A stretch of DNA of 64,000 bases from the NCBI RefSeq assembly GCF_002940685.1, contig NZ_PNFP01000006.1, positions 62,001 through 126,000 on the forward strand. Reading direction: 5' to 3'. The translations under genes and the position numbers were made by a program. Origin of the DNA: Ensifer adhaerens. Lineage in GTDB: Bacteria; Pseudomonadota; Alphaproteobacteria; Rhizobiales; Rhizobiaceae. Shown piece by piece: positions 7,816-15,770 of the stretch. The notes under the pieces are model-generated. The model did not search any database, had not been told where the DNA came from, and saw nothing but the letters and a program-made list of their open reading frames with translations. Position 1 is the stretch's first letter; every line of letters begins with the position of its first letter.

Positions 7816-9231
7816 TTACGCCTGCGTGCCGCCCACCGTGATCTGATCCATGCGCAGGTGCGGCTGGCCGACACCGACCGGCACCCACTGCCCGGCCTTG
7901 CCGCAATTGCCGATGCCGGTGTCGAGCTTGGTGTCGTTGCCGACCATGGTCACGCGCTTCATCGCATCCGGGCCGTTACCGATCAGCATGGCCCCCTTCA
8001 CCGGTGCGCCGATCGTGCCGTTTTCGATCAGGTAGGCCTCGGTGCAGCCGAAGACGAACTTGCCCGAGGTGATGTCCACCTGGCCGCCGCCGAAGGAAAC
8101 GGCATAGATGCCTTTCTTCACCGAGGCGATGATTTCGTCCGGCGTTTTGTCGCCCGAGAGCATGTAGGTGTTGGTCATGCGCGGCATCGGCACATGGGCA
8201 TAACCCTGGCGGCGGCCGTTGCCGGTCGGCTGCATACCCATCAGCCGCGCGTTCTGCCGGTCCTGCATGTAGCCGACGAGCTTGCCGTCCTCGATCAGCA
8301 CGTTGTAGCCGGACGGCGTGCCTTCGTCGTCGATCGAAATGGAACCACGGCGCGCCTCGATGGTGCCGTCGTCGACGACGGTCACGCCTTTCGCGGCCAC
8401 CTGCTCGCCCATCAGGCCGGCGAAGGCCGAGGTCTTCTTGCGGTTGAAATCGCCTTCCAGCCCATGACCAACGGCTTCGTGCAGCATGACGCCCGGCCAG
8501 CCGGAGGCAAGCACCACGTCCATGGTGCCGGCCGGCGCATCGATCGCCTCGAGATTGACGAGCGCCTGGCGCAGCGCCTCGTCGGCGCCGATCTTCCAGT
8601 TTTCTTGGGTAACGAAGTCGCCGAAGCCACGGCGTCCGCCGGTGCCGAAGGAGCCGCTTTCCTGGCGGTCGCCTTCGCCGGTGACGACGGAGATGTTGAT
8701 GCGGGTCATCGGGCGGATGTCATGCACCCGATGGCCGTCGGCTCGAAGGATATCGACGACCTGCCAGCTTGCGGCGATGGTCGCCGTCACCTGGCGGACC
8801 TTCGGATCCTTGGCGCGCAGATAGGCGTCGATTTCCTGGAGCAGAGCGACCTTCGCCTCGAAGCTTGGCTCGCCGATCGGGTTCTCGTCGCCATAGAGCT
8901 TCTTGTTGGTGCGCTGCGGGGCTGCGGCATAGGAGCCGGCATAGCCGCGCGTCACCTGCGCCACCGCGTCGGAAGCGCGGCGAAGCGCCGACAGGGAAAG
9001 CTCGCCGGAATGGGCGTAGCCGACCGCTTCGCCGGCAACGGCACGCAGGCCAAAGCCCTGGTCGGTGTCGAAGCTGCCGCCCTTCAGGCGCCCGTTGTCG
9101 AAGGACAGCACCTCGGCCTGGGCATGTTCGAGAAACAGTTCGCCGTCGTCGGCACCGGCAAGCGTCTCCGAGAGAACCTTGCGGATCGCTGCCTCGTCGG
9201 CATCGAAGAGGCTCATCAGATCGGTGTTCAT
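7816..9231 (-). CDS. tldD: Metalloprotease TldD
   Basis: TldD forms with TldE/PmbA a zinc protease that unfolds and degrades small peptides, including microcin B17 leader and the CcdA antitoxin in E. coli. The 471-residue protein has the TldD zinc motif H251-E-x3-H256 (HEAVGHGLEGD), and the C-terminal G-C-T-E-A-Y-L-I-E-N and KAGQWVPVGVGQPHLRMDQI blocks that include the third ligand region. Length matches the family. No tldE/pmbA lies in this window. The unknown gene at 7153 follows after 6 nt. Confidence 0.94.
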   Translation of the reverse strand: MNTDLMSLFDADEAAIRKVLSETLAGADDGELFLEHAQAEVLSFDNGRLKGGSFDTDQGFGLRAVAGEAVGYAHSGELSLSALRRASDAVAQVTRGYAGSYAAAPQRTNKKLYGDENPIGEPSFEAKVALLQEIDAYLRAKDPKVRQVTATIAASWQVVDILRADGHRVHDIRPMTRINISVVTGEGDRQESGSFGTGGRRGFGDFVTQENWKIGADEALRQALVNLEAIDAPAGTMDVVLASGWPGVMLHEAVGHGLEGDFNRKKTSAFAGLMGEQVAAKGVTVVDDGTIEARRGSISIDDEGTPSGYNVLIEDGKLVGYMQDRQNARLMGMQPTGNGRRQGYAHVPMPRMTNTYMLSGDKTPDEIIASVKKGIYAVSFGGGQVDITSGKFVFGCTEAYLIENGTIGAPVKGAMLIGNGPDAMKRVTMVGNDTKLDTGIGNCGKAGQWVPVGVGQPHLRMDQITVGGTQA

Positions 9232-9367
9232 ATTGGCACGCTCCCGCGTCAGGAATTTCTATCGCCTCCATTTAGGAAGGCGGCGGGTTCAAGCCAAGGA
9301 AAATATCACAGGCCGCATGTTTCCTCGATCCTCATCGATCGACGGAGACCTGCAGCGGCGCAGGTCG

Positions 9368-10564
9368 CTACAGCGACGCGTTCCACCCGTCGAGGTGCTC
9401 CACCTTTTCGACGCCGGCAAAGCGGGCGACCCGCTCAAGCTCGGCATCGATGCGCTCCAGGCGGCCGGCCGATGCCCTGACACCCTTTTCGAGCCAGAGC
9501 CTGCGGACATCGAGGCTGCCGCGCTTGCGGTCGGCCTTCATGTCGATGCGGCCGATCAGCCGGTCGCCCTCGATCAATGGAAAGACGTAGTAGCCGTATT
9601 CGCGCTTGGCCTCCGGCACGAAGATCTCGATACGGTAGTAGAACCCGAACAGACGCTCCGTGCGGTTGCGGTCGCGCAGGAGCGGATCGAATGGGCTGAG
9701 GACCCGCACCCGGCCGGGCGGCTCGGGGATGTCACCAAGCGTTCCCGGAAAGCCGGCAAAGGCATAGGCCAGACGCGGCCGCCCGCCATCGATCGCTTCG
9801 ATCTGCACCTCCACAAGCTCGCCGCGATGCTCGGCCACCCAGGTCTTGGCCTCTTCGGGCGACACAAGGTCCCAGAAGGCGGCGATCTCGCCATGGGTGG
9901 CAAACCCCAGTCGCTCCAGCGCGCTGCGGCAGGCCCAGTCAACGAATTCCGGGTGGCTGACATCGCCCTCGTGGTGATGCGACGGGATCACCCTTTCCGT
10001 GAGGTCGTAGACCTTCTGGAAGTTCTCCCGCCTTGCGATCGCCAGCTTGCCGGTCCGCCACAACACTTCCAGCGCCGTCTTCGACGGATGCCAGTTCCAC
10101 CAGCCGCCGGATTCGTGCTCGGCTTCCTTCAGATCGCGGGCGAGCACCGGGCCGCCCTCGGCGATGCGCTGATAGGTGTCGTCGCAGCCCTTCTCGAAGC
10201 CTTCGCCACGCCACGCCTTCCAGCGCTCCACGATCGTCTCGCCTTCCCACTTGAAGCGGTGCTTCCAGTAGCGGAAGAAGCTGCTTGGGATGATCGAGGC
10301 GTCGTGCGTCCAATGTTCGAACAGGTCGCGGTCATCCTCCAGCAGCGCCGTCAGATGTTCGCGGCGATAGGTCTGGTTGCGGGAAAACAGGATCTGGTGA
10401 TGGGCGCGCTCCACCGTTGAGATGCTGTCGACCTGCACGAAGCCGATGTCATGGATGAGCTTCAGCAGTCCTTCCTTGCCGAGCGCGCGGTTGGGCGCGC
10501 CTGAAAGGCCCTGCTTGGCGAGGAAGATGCGACGGGCGTCGCTGTTGGAGAGGCGAATCGTCAT
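9368..10564 (-). CDS. YcaQ/AlkX-type DNA glycosylase (HTH_42 family)
   Basis: A 398-residue protein of the winged-helix HTH_42 family, whose members excise alkylated bases and unhook DNA interstrand crosslinks. Family features are RRIFLAKQGL near the N-terminus, the block G-F-V-Q-V-D-S-I-S-T-V-E-R-A-H-H at 41-56, and the C-terminal R-V-R-V-L-S-P-F-D-P-L-L-R-D-R-N-R-T. Residues Q44-V-D46 form a Q-x-D catalytic pair, which as I recall is typical of the AlkX (YcaQ) branch, whereas AlkZ enzymes have Q-x-Q. It is divergent from bioM with about 130 bp between starts. Confidence 0.85.
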   Translation of the reverse strand: MTIRLSNSDARRIFLAKQGLSGAPNRALGKEGLLKLIHDIGFVQVDSISTVERAHHQILFSRNQTYRREHLTALLEDDRDLFEHWTHDASIIPSSFFRYWKHRFKWEGETIVERWKAWRGEGFEKGCDDTYQRIAEGGPVLARDLKEAEHESGGWWNWHPSKTALEVLWRTGKLAIARRENFQKVYDLTERVIPSHHHEGDVSHPEFVDWACRSALERLGFATHGEIAAFWDLVSPEEAKTWVAEHRGELVEVQIEAIDGGRPRLAYAFAGFPGTLGDIPEPPGRVRVLSPFDPLLRDRNRTERLFGFYYRIEIFVPEAKREYGYYVFPLIEGDRLIGRIDMKADRKRGSLDVRRLWLEKGVRASAGRLERIDAELERVARFAGVEKVEHLDGWNASL

Positions 10565-10696
10565 GGCCAGAAGAATAGGCTTTTATTCCCATAATTCAAA
10601 TAGAGCATCGGTCCCCGGACCGCATTGCCCTAGTTGGCGCTCTTGGCCTATAGAGCAACGCGAAAATGGCGCAGACCGAAGATGACGAGGAACGGA

Positions 10697-11377
10697 ATGG
10701 ACATCCGCTTTACCGATTGCGCGGTCCGCTTCGGCGAGCGGGTGGCTTTGCACCCCCTGACGCTCACCCTCAACGAAAAGCGCATCGGCATCATCGGCCT
10801 CAACGGTTCGGGCAAGACGACCTTCGCCCGATTGATCAACGGTCTGGTCAAACCCTCCTCCGGCCACGTCACGGTCAACGGCCTCGATACCGTCAAAGAT
10901 GATCGCGCCGTGCTTTCGGAGGCCGGCTTCATCTTCCAGAACCCGCAGCACCAGCTGATCATGCCCATCGTCGCCGAGGACATCGCCTTCGGCCTGAAGA
11001 ACCGCGGCCTTGCCCGCGACGAGATCGACCGCCGCATGCAGGCGGCACTCTCGCGCTTCGGCATCGAGCACCTGGCAAGACGCCGCGTGCATGAGCTTTC
11101 GGGCGGCGAGACCCAGCTCGTCGCCATGGCGAGCGTCGTCGTCACCGATCCGAAGATCCTGATCCTCGACGAGCCGACGAACCAGCTCGACCTCAAGAAC
11201 CGCCGCCGCGTCGCCGCCGCGATCGACGACCTGCCCGAAGACACGGTCGTCATCACCCACGATCTCGGGCTCGTCGAACATGTCGATCGGCTGTTGCTCT
11301 TTAACGAGGGCCGGCTTGCTGCTGACGGCAATCCAGGCGAGACCATCCGCCATTACCACGAGATCGCCGGATGCTGA
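10697..11377 (+). CDS. bioM: Biotin ECF transporter ATPase BioM
   Basis: Energising ATPase of the BioMNY energy-coupling-factor biotin importer, a peripheral protein on the cytoplasmic face. The 226-residue chain has Walker A G-L-N-G-S-G-K-T-T, a Q-loop (FIFQNPQHQLI), the signature H-E-L-S-G-G-E-T-Q, Walker B K-I-L-I-L-D-E-P-T-N-Q and the switch histidine V-I-T-H-D-L. The start at 10697 (M-D-I-R-F-T-D) is chosen because GAGGAACGGA lies just upstream; ATGs at 10682 and farther are possible. It overlaps bioN by 7 nt, showing an operon. I find no convincing BioR operator upstream. Confidence 0.93.
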   Translation: MDIRFTDCAVRFGERVALHPLTLTLNEKRIGIIGLNGSGKTTFARLINGLVKPSSGHVTVNGLDTVKDDRAVLSEAGFIFQNPQHQLIMPIVAEDIAFGLKNRGLARDEIDRRMQAALSRFGIEHLARRRVHELSGGETQLVAMASVVVTDPKILILDEPTNQLDLKNRRRVAAAIDDLPEDTVVITHDLGLVEHVDRLLLFNEGRLAADGNPGETIRHYHEIAGC

Positions 11378-11976
11378 CGAGCCTGCACATCGAGGGTGAC
11401 AGCTTCATGCACCGGCTGCCGGTCAGGGCGAAACTCGTTGCGCTCGTCGTGCTGAGTGTCGGCCTTTTTCTCAGTGCCTCGCTCGCGGTTCAGGCGATCG
11501 CCTTTGTGATTGCCGCCGCCCTCTATCTCTCCGTCGGTCTCTCACTGAAAGAGGCGCTGAAGCGCGTCGGATTCGTGTTCCTGACGATCTTCTTCCTGGC
11601 CGCCGTCAATCTCTTCTACCTGTCCGTTGCCGAGGTCGCGACCTTGACCTTACGGCTGATGGCGCTGGTGCTGTTTGCAGCCGCCGTCACCGCGACGACG
11701 ACGATCAGCGCCTTCATGGACGAGATCGCGATCCTCTTGCTGCCGCTCGAACGGCTTGGATGGCTGAAGGCGGCCGATGTCAGCCTGGCGCTCGGGCTGG
11801 TCCTGCGCTTCGTCCCCGATATCTTTGCGCGCTATGAGGCGATCCGCGAGGCGCATCGCGCCCGCGGACTGCCCGTGAGGCCGTTGACCATCATCGGGCC
11901 GCTGATCATCCTGACGCTCAAGGACGCCGATACCATTGCGGCGGCGATTGACGCGCGTGGATTTCGCCGTCAATAG
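11371..11976 (+). CDS. bioN: Biotin ECF transporter transmembrane protein BioN
   Basis: EcfT-type membrane coupling subunit that links BioM to the substrate-binding BioY. The 201 residues contain about five hydrophobic stretches and the two short coupling motifs with the Ala-Arg-Gly signature, here R-A-R-G-L-P (about residue 166) and the C-terminal D-A-R-G-F-R-R-Q. Its start overlaps the end of bioM (ATG inside GGATGCTGA), indicating translational coupling. The family is the compact BioN rather than the longer shared EcfT. Confidence 0.92.
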   Translation: MLTSLHIEGDSFMHRLPVRAKLVALVVLSVGLFLSASLAVQAIAFVIAAALYLSVGLSLKEALKRVGFVFLTIFFLAAVNLFYLSVAEVATLTLRLMALVLFAAAVTATTTISAFMDEIAILLLPLERLGWLKAADVSLALGLVLRFVPDIFARYEAIREAHRARGLPVRPLTIIGPLIILTLKDADTIAAAIDARGFRRQ

Positions 11977-12012
11977 ATGCGAAAATTCTAATAGACAGGG
12001 AACCGGAACTTC

Positions 12013-12576
12013 ATGAATACCAGAGATCTCGTCCTCATCGCCCTCTTCGCCGCGATCGTCGTCGTGCTCGGCCTCATCCCGCCGATCACGCTCGGATTCA
12101 TTCCGGTCCCGATCACGGCGCAGTCCATGGGCGTCATGCTTGCCGGCTGCATTCTCGGCGCCAAGCGCGGCGCGCTCGCCTTCCTCCTGTTCCTGCTTTT
12201 GGTCGCCATCGGCCTGCCGGTGCTTTCGGGCGGCCGCGGTGGCCTTGCCGTCCTTGCCGGCCCGTCGGGCGGCTTCATCATCGGCTGGGTCGTCGCCACC
12301 TTCGTCACCGGCCTGATCGCCGAGCGCACGGTGCGCGAAGGCCAGGCGGAAACGCGCCAGTTCATCGGCTTCTTCCTCGCCTCCGTCCTCGGCGGCATCG
12401 TCGTGCTCTATGCGATCGGCATGCCCTGGGTCTCGGCCGTTACCGGTACGCCGCTCCTGACGGTCGCAACCGGTTCGCTCGCCTTCATCCCGGGCGACCT
12501 GCTCAAGGCTGCGATCGCGACACTTGCCGCACGCGCCGTCTACGCCGGCTATCCGCTGCTGCCGGCCCGCGCCTGA
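12013..12576 (+). CDS. bioY: Biotin transporter substrate-binding subunit BioY
   Basis: Integral membrane S-component that captures biotin with high affinity. The 187-residue protein has about six membrane segments and typical BioY blocks: an N-terminal F-I-P-V-P-I-T-A-Q-S-M-G-V-M-L-A-G, a central L-P-V-L-S-G-G-R-G-G and L-A-G-P-S-G-G-F-I-I-G, and the C-terminal F-I-P-G-D-L-L-K-A. It follows bioN after 36 nt; the acyl-CoA ligase starts 4 nt after its stop codon, so these are one transcription unit. Confidence 0.95.
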   Translation: MNTRDLVLIALFAAIVVVLGLIPPITLGFIPVPITAQSMGVMLAGCILGAKRGALAFLLFLLLVAIGLPVLSGGRGGLAVLAGPSGGFIIGWVVATFVTGLIAERTVREGQAETRQFIGFFLASVLGGIVVLYAIGMPWVSAVTGTPLLTVATGSLAFIPGDLLKAAIATLAARAVYAGYPLLPARA

Positions 12577-12580
12577 ACCG

Positions 12581-14083
12581 ATGCCGTTTGGCGCCGCGAT
12601 CCATCGCCACGCGGACGAACATCCGCATGCCCCGGCCTTCCAAATCGACGGCCGGGTTTTCACTTTCGGTGAACTCGCGCGCATCGCCGGCAGGCTTGCC
12701 GCCTTGTTCGAGGATTTGGCCGGAAACCATGAGCGCCGCAGCGTGCTTGGCGACGGGGCGCGCCTGATCGCACTGGAGGCTGGCAATCATCCGCTCTTCG
12801 CCGCCGCCTTCCTTGCCGCCACCAGCGGCGGCAACTGTGTCGCGCTGATCGACCCGCATCTGCCGGAAGCGACACGCCGGACGATGCGCGACTGCCTGTC
12901 TCCCGACATTATCGTCAGCGCCAACAGCGACGGACTTGTTCTCCATGCCCCGGCAAGCGGCGAGACCCGGTCCTTCGATGAGAGCGATGCCGGCGAGCGC
13001 GTGCGGCTCGCAATCGGAAATGACAGGGAGCCGTTTCTGGTCGTCTTCACCTCGGGCACGACGGGAACGCCAAAGGCGATCATCCGCGATCGCGGCTCGT
13101 GGCGGAGAAGTCTCGCGACGGGCGAACGCTTCTTCGGCATCGACAGCAACACCCGCACCTTTGCCCCCGGTCCTCTCGCGCACGGGCTGACGCTCTATGC
13201 GCTTGCCGAAACGCTCGTTGCCGGCGCCGAGTTCATCGGGGCCGCGCATTTCGAGGCGACTGGGGCGATATCCATCATCGAGACGAAAGAGGTTCAGCGC
13301 CTGGTGCTGGTGCCGACGATGTTGCGGCGGCTCTGCACGGCAGCCGCCAGCCGGCCGCAAACATCGGTCACGCAGATCACCGTCGCCGGCGCCAAGCTGA
13401 CGGCGAGCGACCGTGCCAGCGCTGCCCGCGCCTTCCCGAAGGCGGATGTCATCGAATATTACGGCGCCTCGGAACTGGGCTTCGTCAGCGTCGCAACCAA
13501 CACCGACACCGCTTCGGCAACGGCTGTCGGCCGGGCTTTTCCGGGCGTCACGCTCAGCGTTCGCGACGACAACGGGCGCGAAATGCCGACCGGCGAGACT
13601 GGCACGATCTTCGTCGGCAGCACGCTCATCTCCGACGGCTATGTCGGCAGCGCGGATGGCGCCGGCTTTCGTCGTCTCGGATCGCTGGCGACCGTCGGCG
13701 ATCTCGGTTTCCTCGATCAGGACAGCACCCTGCATCTGCTTGGCCGTGCTGGCGGCATGGTGCTGTCGGGCGGCAACAACATCTACCCGCAGGAGGTGGA
13801 AGCGGTGCTCGTTGCCGATGCCGGCGTGCATGCAGCCCTCGTCCTTGGCCTCGACCATCCGGATCTCGGCAGCGAACTCGTCGCCGTCATCGAGCCGGAG
13901 AGCAATGAATTTGATCGGAAAGCGCTCGACCGTCATCTCGCCGCCCATCTGCCGCGTTACAAGCATCCGCGTCGCATCTGGCTTTGCCTGAACATGCCGA
14001 TGACGCAGTCGGGCAAGGTGGCGGCGGGCACCCTCAGGCAATGGATCGCGGATGGAAACGATGTCCTCGAACTCATCGACTGA
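12581..14083 (+). CDS. AMP-dependent acyl-CoA synthetase/ligase
   Basis: Member of the acyl-adenylate-forming (ANL) superfamily, expected to activate a carboxylic acid with ATP and join it to CoA. The 500-residue protein shows the phosphate loop T157-S-G-T-T-G-T-P-K-A166, the A5-like block I-E-Y-Y-G-A-S-E-L, the T-V-G-D-L-G hinge region and, near the end, the lysine block M-T-Q-S-G-K-V. The start at 12581 is 4 nt after bioY, without a strong ribosome-binding site, suggesting coupling. The gene end overlaps the thiolase by 32 nt. Linkage to a biotin importer hints that the substrate may be biotin, pimelate or another biotin-related acid; this is inference. Confidence 0.88.
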   Translation: MPFGAAIHRHADEHPHAPAFQIDGRVFTFGELARIAGRLAALFEDLAGNHERRSVLGDGARLIALEAGNHPLFAAAFLAATSGGNCVALIDPHLPEATRRTMRDCLSPDIIVSANSDGLVLHAPASGETRSFDESDAGERVRLAIGNDREPFLVVFTSGTTGTPKAIIRDRGSWRRSLATGERFFGIDSNTRTFAPGPLAHGLTLYALAETLVAGAEFIGAAHFEATGAISIIETKEVQRLVLVPTMLRRLCTAAASRPQTSVTQITVAGAKLTASDRASAARAFPKADVIEYYGASELGFVSVATNTDTASATAVGRAFPGVTLSVRDDNGREMPTGETGTIFVGSTLISDGYVGSADGAGFRRLGSLATVGDLGFLDQDSTLHLLGRAGGMVLSGGNNIYPQEVEAVLVADAGVHAALVLGLDHPDLGSELVAVIEPESNEFDRKALDRHLAAHLPRYKHPRRIWLCLNMPMTQSGKVAAGTLRQWIADGNDVLELID

Positions 14084-15242
14084 CCCGACACGGGTACCGG
14101 TCATCATCGCGGCCTTGCGGACGCCGATCGGCCGGGTCAACGGCGTGCTTCGGGACATCGAGCCCTCACAACTCGCGGCACCCCTGATCGCCCGCATTCT
14201 CGCCGATGCAATGCTGGAGGCGAGCGAGATCGACGACGTCATCCTCGGCAATGCCGCCAACAGCGCCGGCAATCTCGCCCGGCTCGCAGCCCTCGAAGCC
14301 GGCCTGCCCGTCTCGACGCCGGGTGTCACTGTCGACCGCCAATGCGGCTCCGGCCTGGAGGCGATCACCCTTGCCGCGCGCATGATCCAGGCAGGTGCCG
14401 GCCGCTTCTATCTTGCCGGCGGCACGGAGAGCGCCAGCCGCGCCCATGTCCGCCTGAGGCCGCCGCTGGAACGCGGCGGCGAGCTCGCGCCGGTCAAACG
14501 CGCCCGCATGGCGCCCGACGAGATCGGTGATCCGGACATGGGCGTTGCCGCCGAAAACGTCGCGAGCGCCTGTGGCATCTCTCGCGAGCGGCAGGATGCC
14601 TTTGCCCTTCAAAGCCATCGCCGCGCGGTCGAGGCCGCACTTGCCGGCCGCTTTTCCCGCGAAATCGTGCCGATCGAAACGGCGGCGGGCCCCGTCCTGC
14701 AAGACGAATGCCCCCGCGCCAATGCCTCGATGGAAACGCTGCAGCGGCTGAAGCCGGTCTTCGTCGAGGGCGGCACGGTGACCGCCGGCAACGCCTGCCC
14801 GATCAACGACGGCGCGGCGGTGGTGCTGGTGACGAGCCTTGCCGAGGCGCAGCTGCGTGGCGTTGCCTTCGCGCTCGAATTCGTCGACGCGGCGACCGCC
14901 GGCGTCGATCCCAATCTGCTCGGCCTCGGCCCGGTTCCGGCAATGCAGAAGCTGAAAGCGCGGCAACCCGCGCTCGACCCGGCGAAGGTCGATTTCATCG
15001 AATTCAACGAAGCCTTCGCCTCGCAGGTTCTCGGCAGTCTCGACCAGTTGGACATTCGCGCGGAGAGAGTCAACCGCGACGGCGGCGCCATCGCGCTCGG
15101 CCATCCCTACGGTGCCTCCGGGGCGATCCTCACGGTCCGGCTGTTCTCGCAGATGATAGACGCCCCTGCCGGCGCGGAAGGGCTGGCAATGATGGGCGTC
15201 GGCGGCGGCATGGGCATCGTCGCGCTGTTTCGTGCGGTTTAA
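14052..15242 (+). CDS. Thiolase-family protein lacking the second catalytic cysteine
   Basis: A 396-residue thiolase-like enzyme that would cleave or form 3-ketoacyl-CoA. The nucleophile C98 (DRQCGSGLEA), the N-E-A-F block and H351 (ALGHPYGASGA) are present. The C-terminal block that normally reads C-x-G-G-G-M-G is G-L-A-M-M-G382-V-G-G-G-M-G here, with a GGC codon, so the general acid/base cysteine is replaced by glycine. The enzyme may have altered or lost thiolysis. The start overlaps the ligase gene by 32 nt; an alternative ATG lies at 14061. It ends the bioMNY-ligase-thiolase unit. Confidence 0.88.
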   Translation: METMSSNSSTDPTRVPVIIAALRTPIGRVNGVLRDIEPSQLAAPLIARILADAMLEASEIDDVILGNAANSAGNLARLAALEAGLPVSTPGVTVDRQCGSGLEAITLAARMIQAGAGRFYLAGGTESASRAHVRLRPPLERGGELAPVKRARMAPDEIGDPDMGVAAENVASACGISRERQDAFALQSHRRAVEAALAGRFSREIVPIETAAGPVLQDECPRANASMETLQRLKPVFVEGGTVTAGNACPINDGAAVVLVTSLAEAQLRGVAFALEFVDAATAGVDPNLLGLGPVPAMQKLKARQPALDPAKVDFIEFNEAFASQVLGSLDQLDIRAERVNRDGGAIALGHPYGASGAILTVRLFSQMIDAPAGAEGLAMMGVGGGMGIVALFRAV

Positions 15243-15246
15243 GCGG

Positions 15247-15292
15247 CGCAATTCCGGGCGGAAAACCGCTTCGCACTTTTCCTGGAATTGCT
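15247..15292. repeat. Palindromic intergenic element, copy 1
   Basis: A 46-nt unit that begins CGCAATTCC and ends GGAATTGCT, with an inner GGCGGAAAACCGC-type stem, so the RNA would fold into a long interrupted hairpin. An identical copy lies 56 nt downstream. The same general motif recurs in intergenic regions of Rhizobiaceae as I recall. It sits 5 nt after the thiolase stop codon. Confidence 0.75.
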
Positions 15293-15302
15293 CTCGAAGG
15301 CA

Positions 15303-15348
15303 CGCAATTCCGGGCGGAAAACCGCTTCGCACTTTTCCTGGAATTGCT
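15303..15348. repeat. Palindromic intergenic element, copy 2
   Basis: This is a 46/46 match to the copy at 15247-15292, in the same orientation, separated by only 10 nt. The pair fills the convergent space between the thiolase and thioesterase genes, where it could end transcription from both sides. Confidence 0.75.
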
Positions 15349-15352
15349 TTGG

Positions 15353-15754
15353 CTAAACAGAATAGGCCGCCAGCCACTCTCGCGTCGCCGTCGGCACCGG
15401 CAACGGCGTATGGCGTTGCGGATCGACTGCGACCCAGACGACCTCGACTTCCGCCGCGAGCTGCCCGCGGGCTTCGACCTTCACGGCAAAGCTGATCGAG
15501 CTGCCGCCGACCTTCGCGACGTTGACGGTGAAACGGGCCGGCTCGTCATAGCGCAGGCCCCGGTGATAGACACAGGCCGAGCGGCGCACGAGATAGCTCG
15601 GCTCGTTCACCACATGCGGGCGATGGCGCCAGAGGCTGGAGAGCGCAGCCTCCGCATGGGCATAATAGGCGGCATTGTGCATATGGCCGTGCATGTCTAT
15701 ATCGCGAAACGGAACACGGATTTCCGTGACGTTCTCCAGCTCCCTGCCGTCCAT
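15353..15754 (-). CDS. Acyl-CoA thioesterase, hotdog fold (YbgC/4-hydroxybenzoyl-CoA type)
   Basis: A 133-residue protein with the hotdog thioesterase signature F-R-D-I-D-M-H-G-H-M-H-N-A-A-Y-Y, where the D-x-D-x3-H-x3-N-x3-Y spacing marks the YbgC/FadM branch and the aspartate is the catalytic residue. It would hydrolyse a cytoplasmic acyl-CoA or acyl-ACP; substrate is unknown. The start at 15754 (M-D-G-R-E-L-E-N) is used because the longer frame would run through the divergent gene that starts at 15771. Its stop codon abuts the tandem palindromic repeats. Confidence 0.86.
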   Translation of the reverse strand: MDGRELENVTEIRVPFRDIDMHGHMHNAAYYAHAEAALSSLWRHRPHVVNEPSYLVRRSACVYHRGLRYDEPARFTVNVAKVGGSSISFAVKVEARGQLAAEVEVVWVAVDPQRHTPLPVPTATREWLAAYSV

Positions 15755-15770
15755 GCGAGGCTCCCTGACG

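Noticed and set aside
10565-10696. Possible BioR operator before bioM
   Set aside because: I looked for a TTATCTATAA-like palindrome. CCTATAGAGC near 10647 is too weak and asymmetric to call.
12503-14383. A 626-codon minus-strand frame opposite the acyl-CoA ligase and thiolase
   Set aside because: The plus strand encodes clear ANL and thiolase motifs with tight operon spacing; the antisense frame lacks any family feature and is Arg/Ala-rich.
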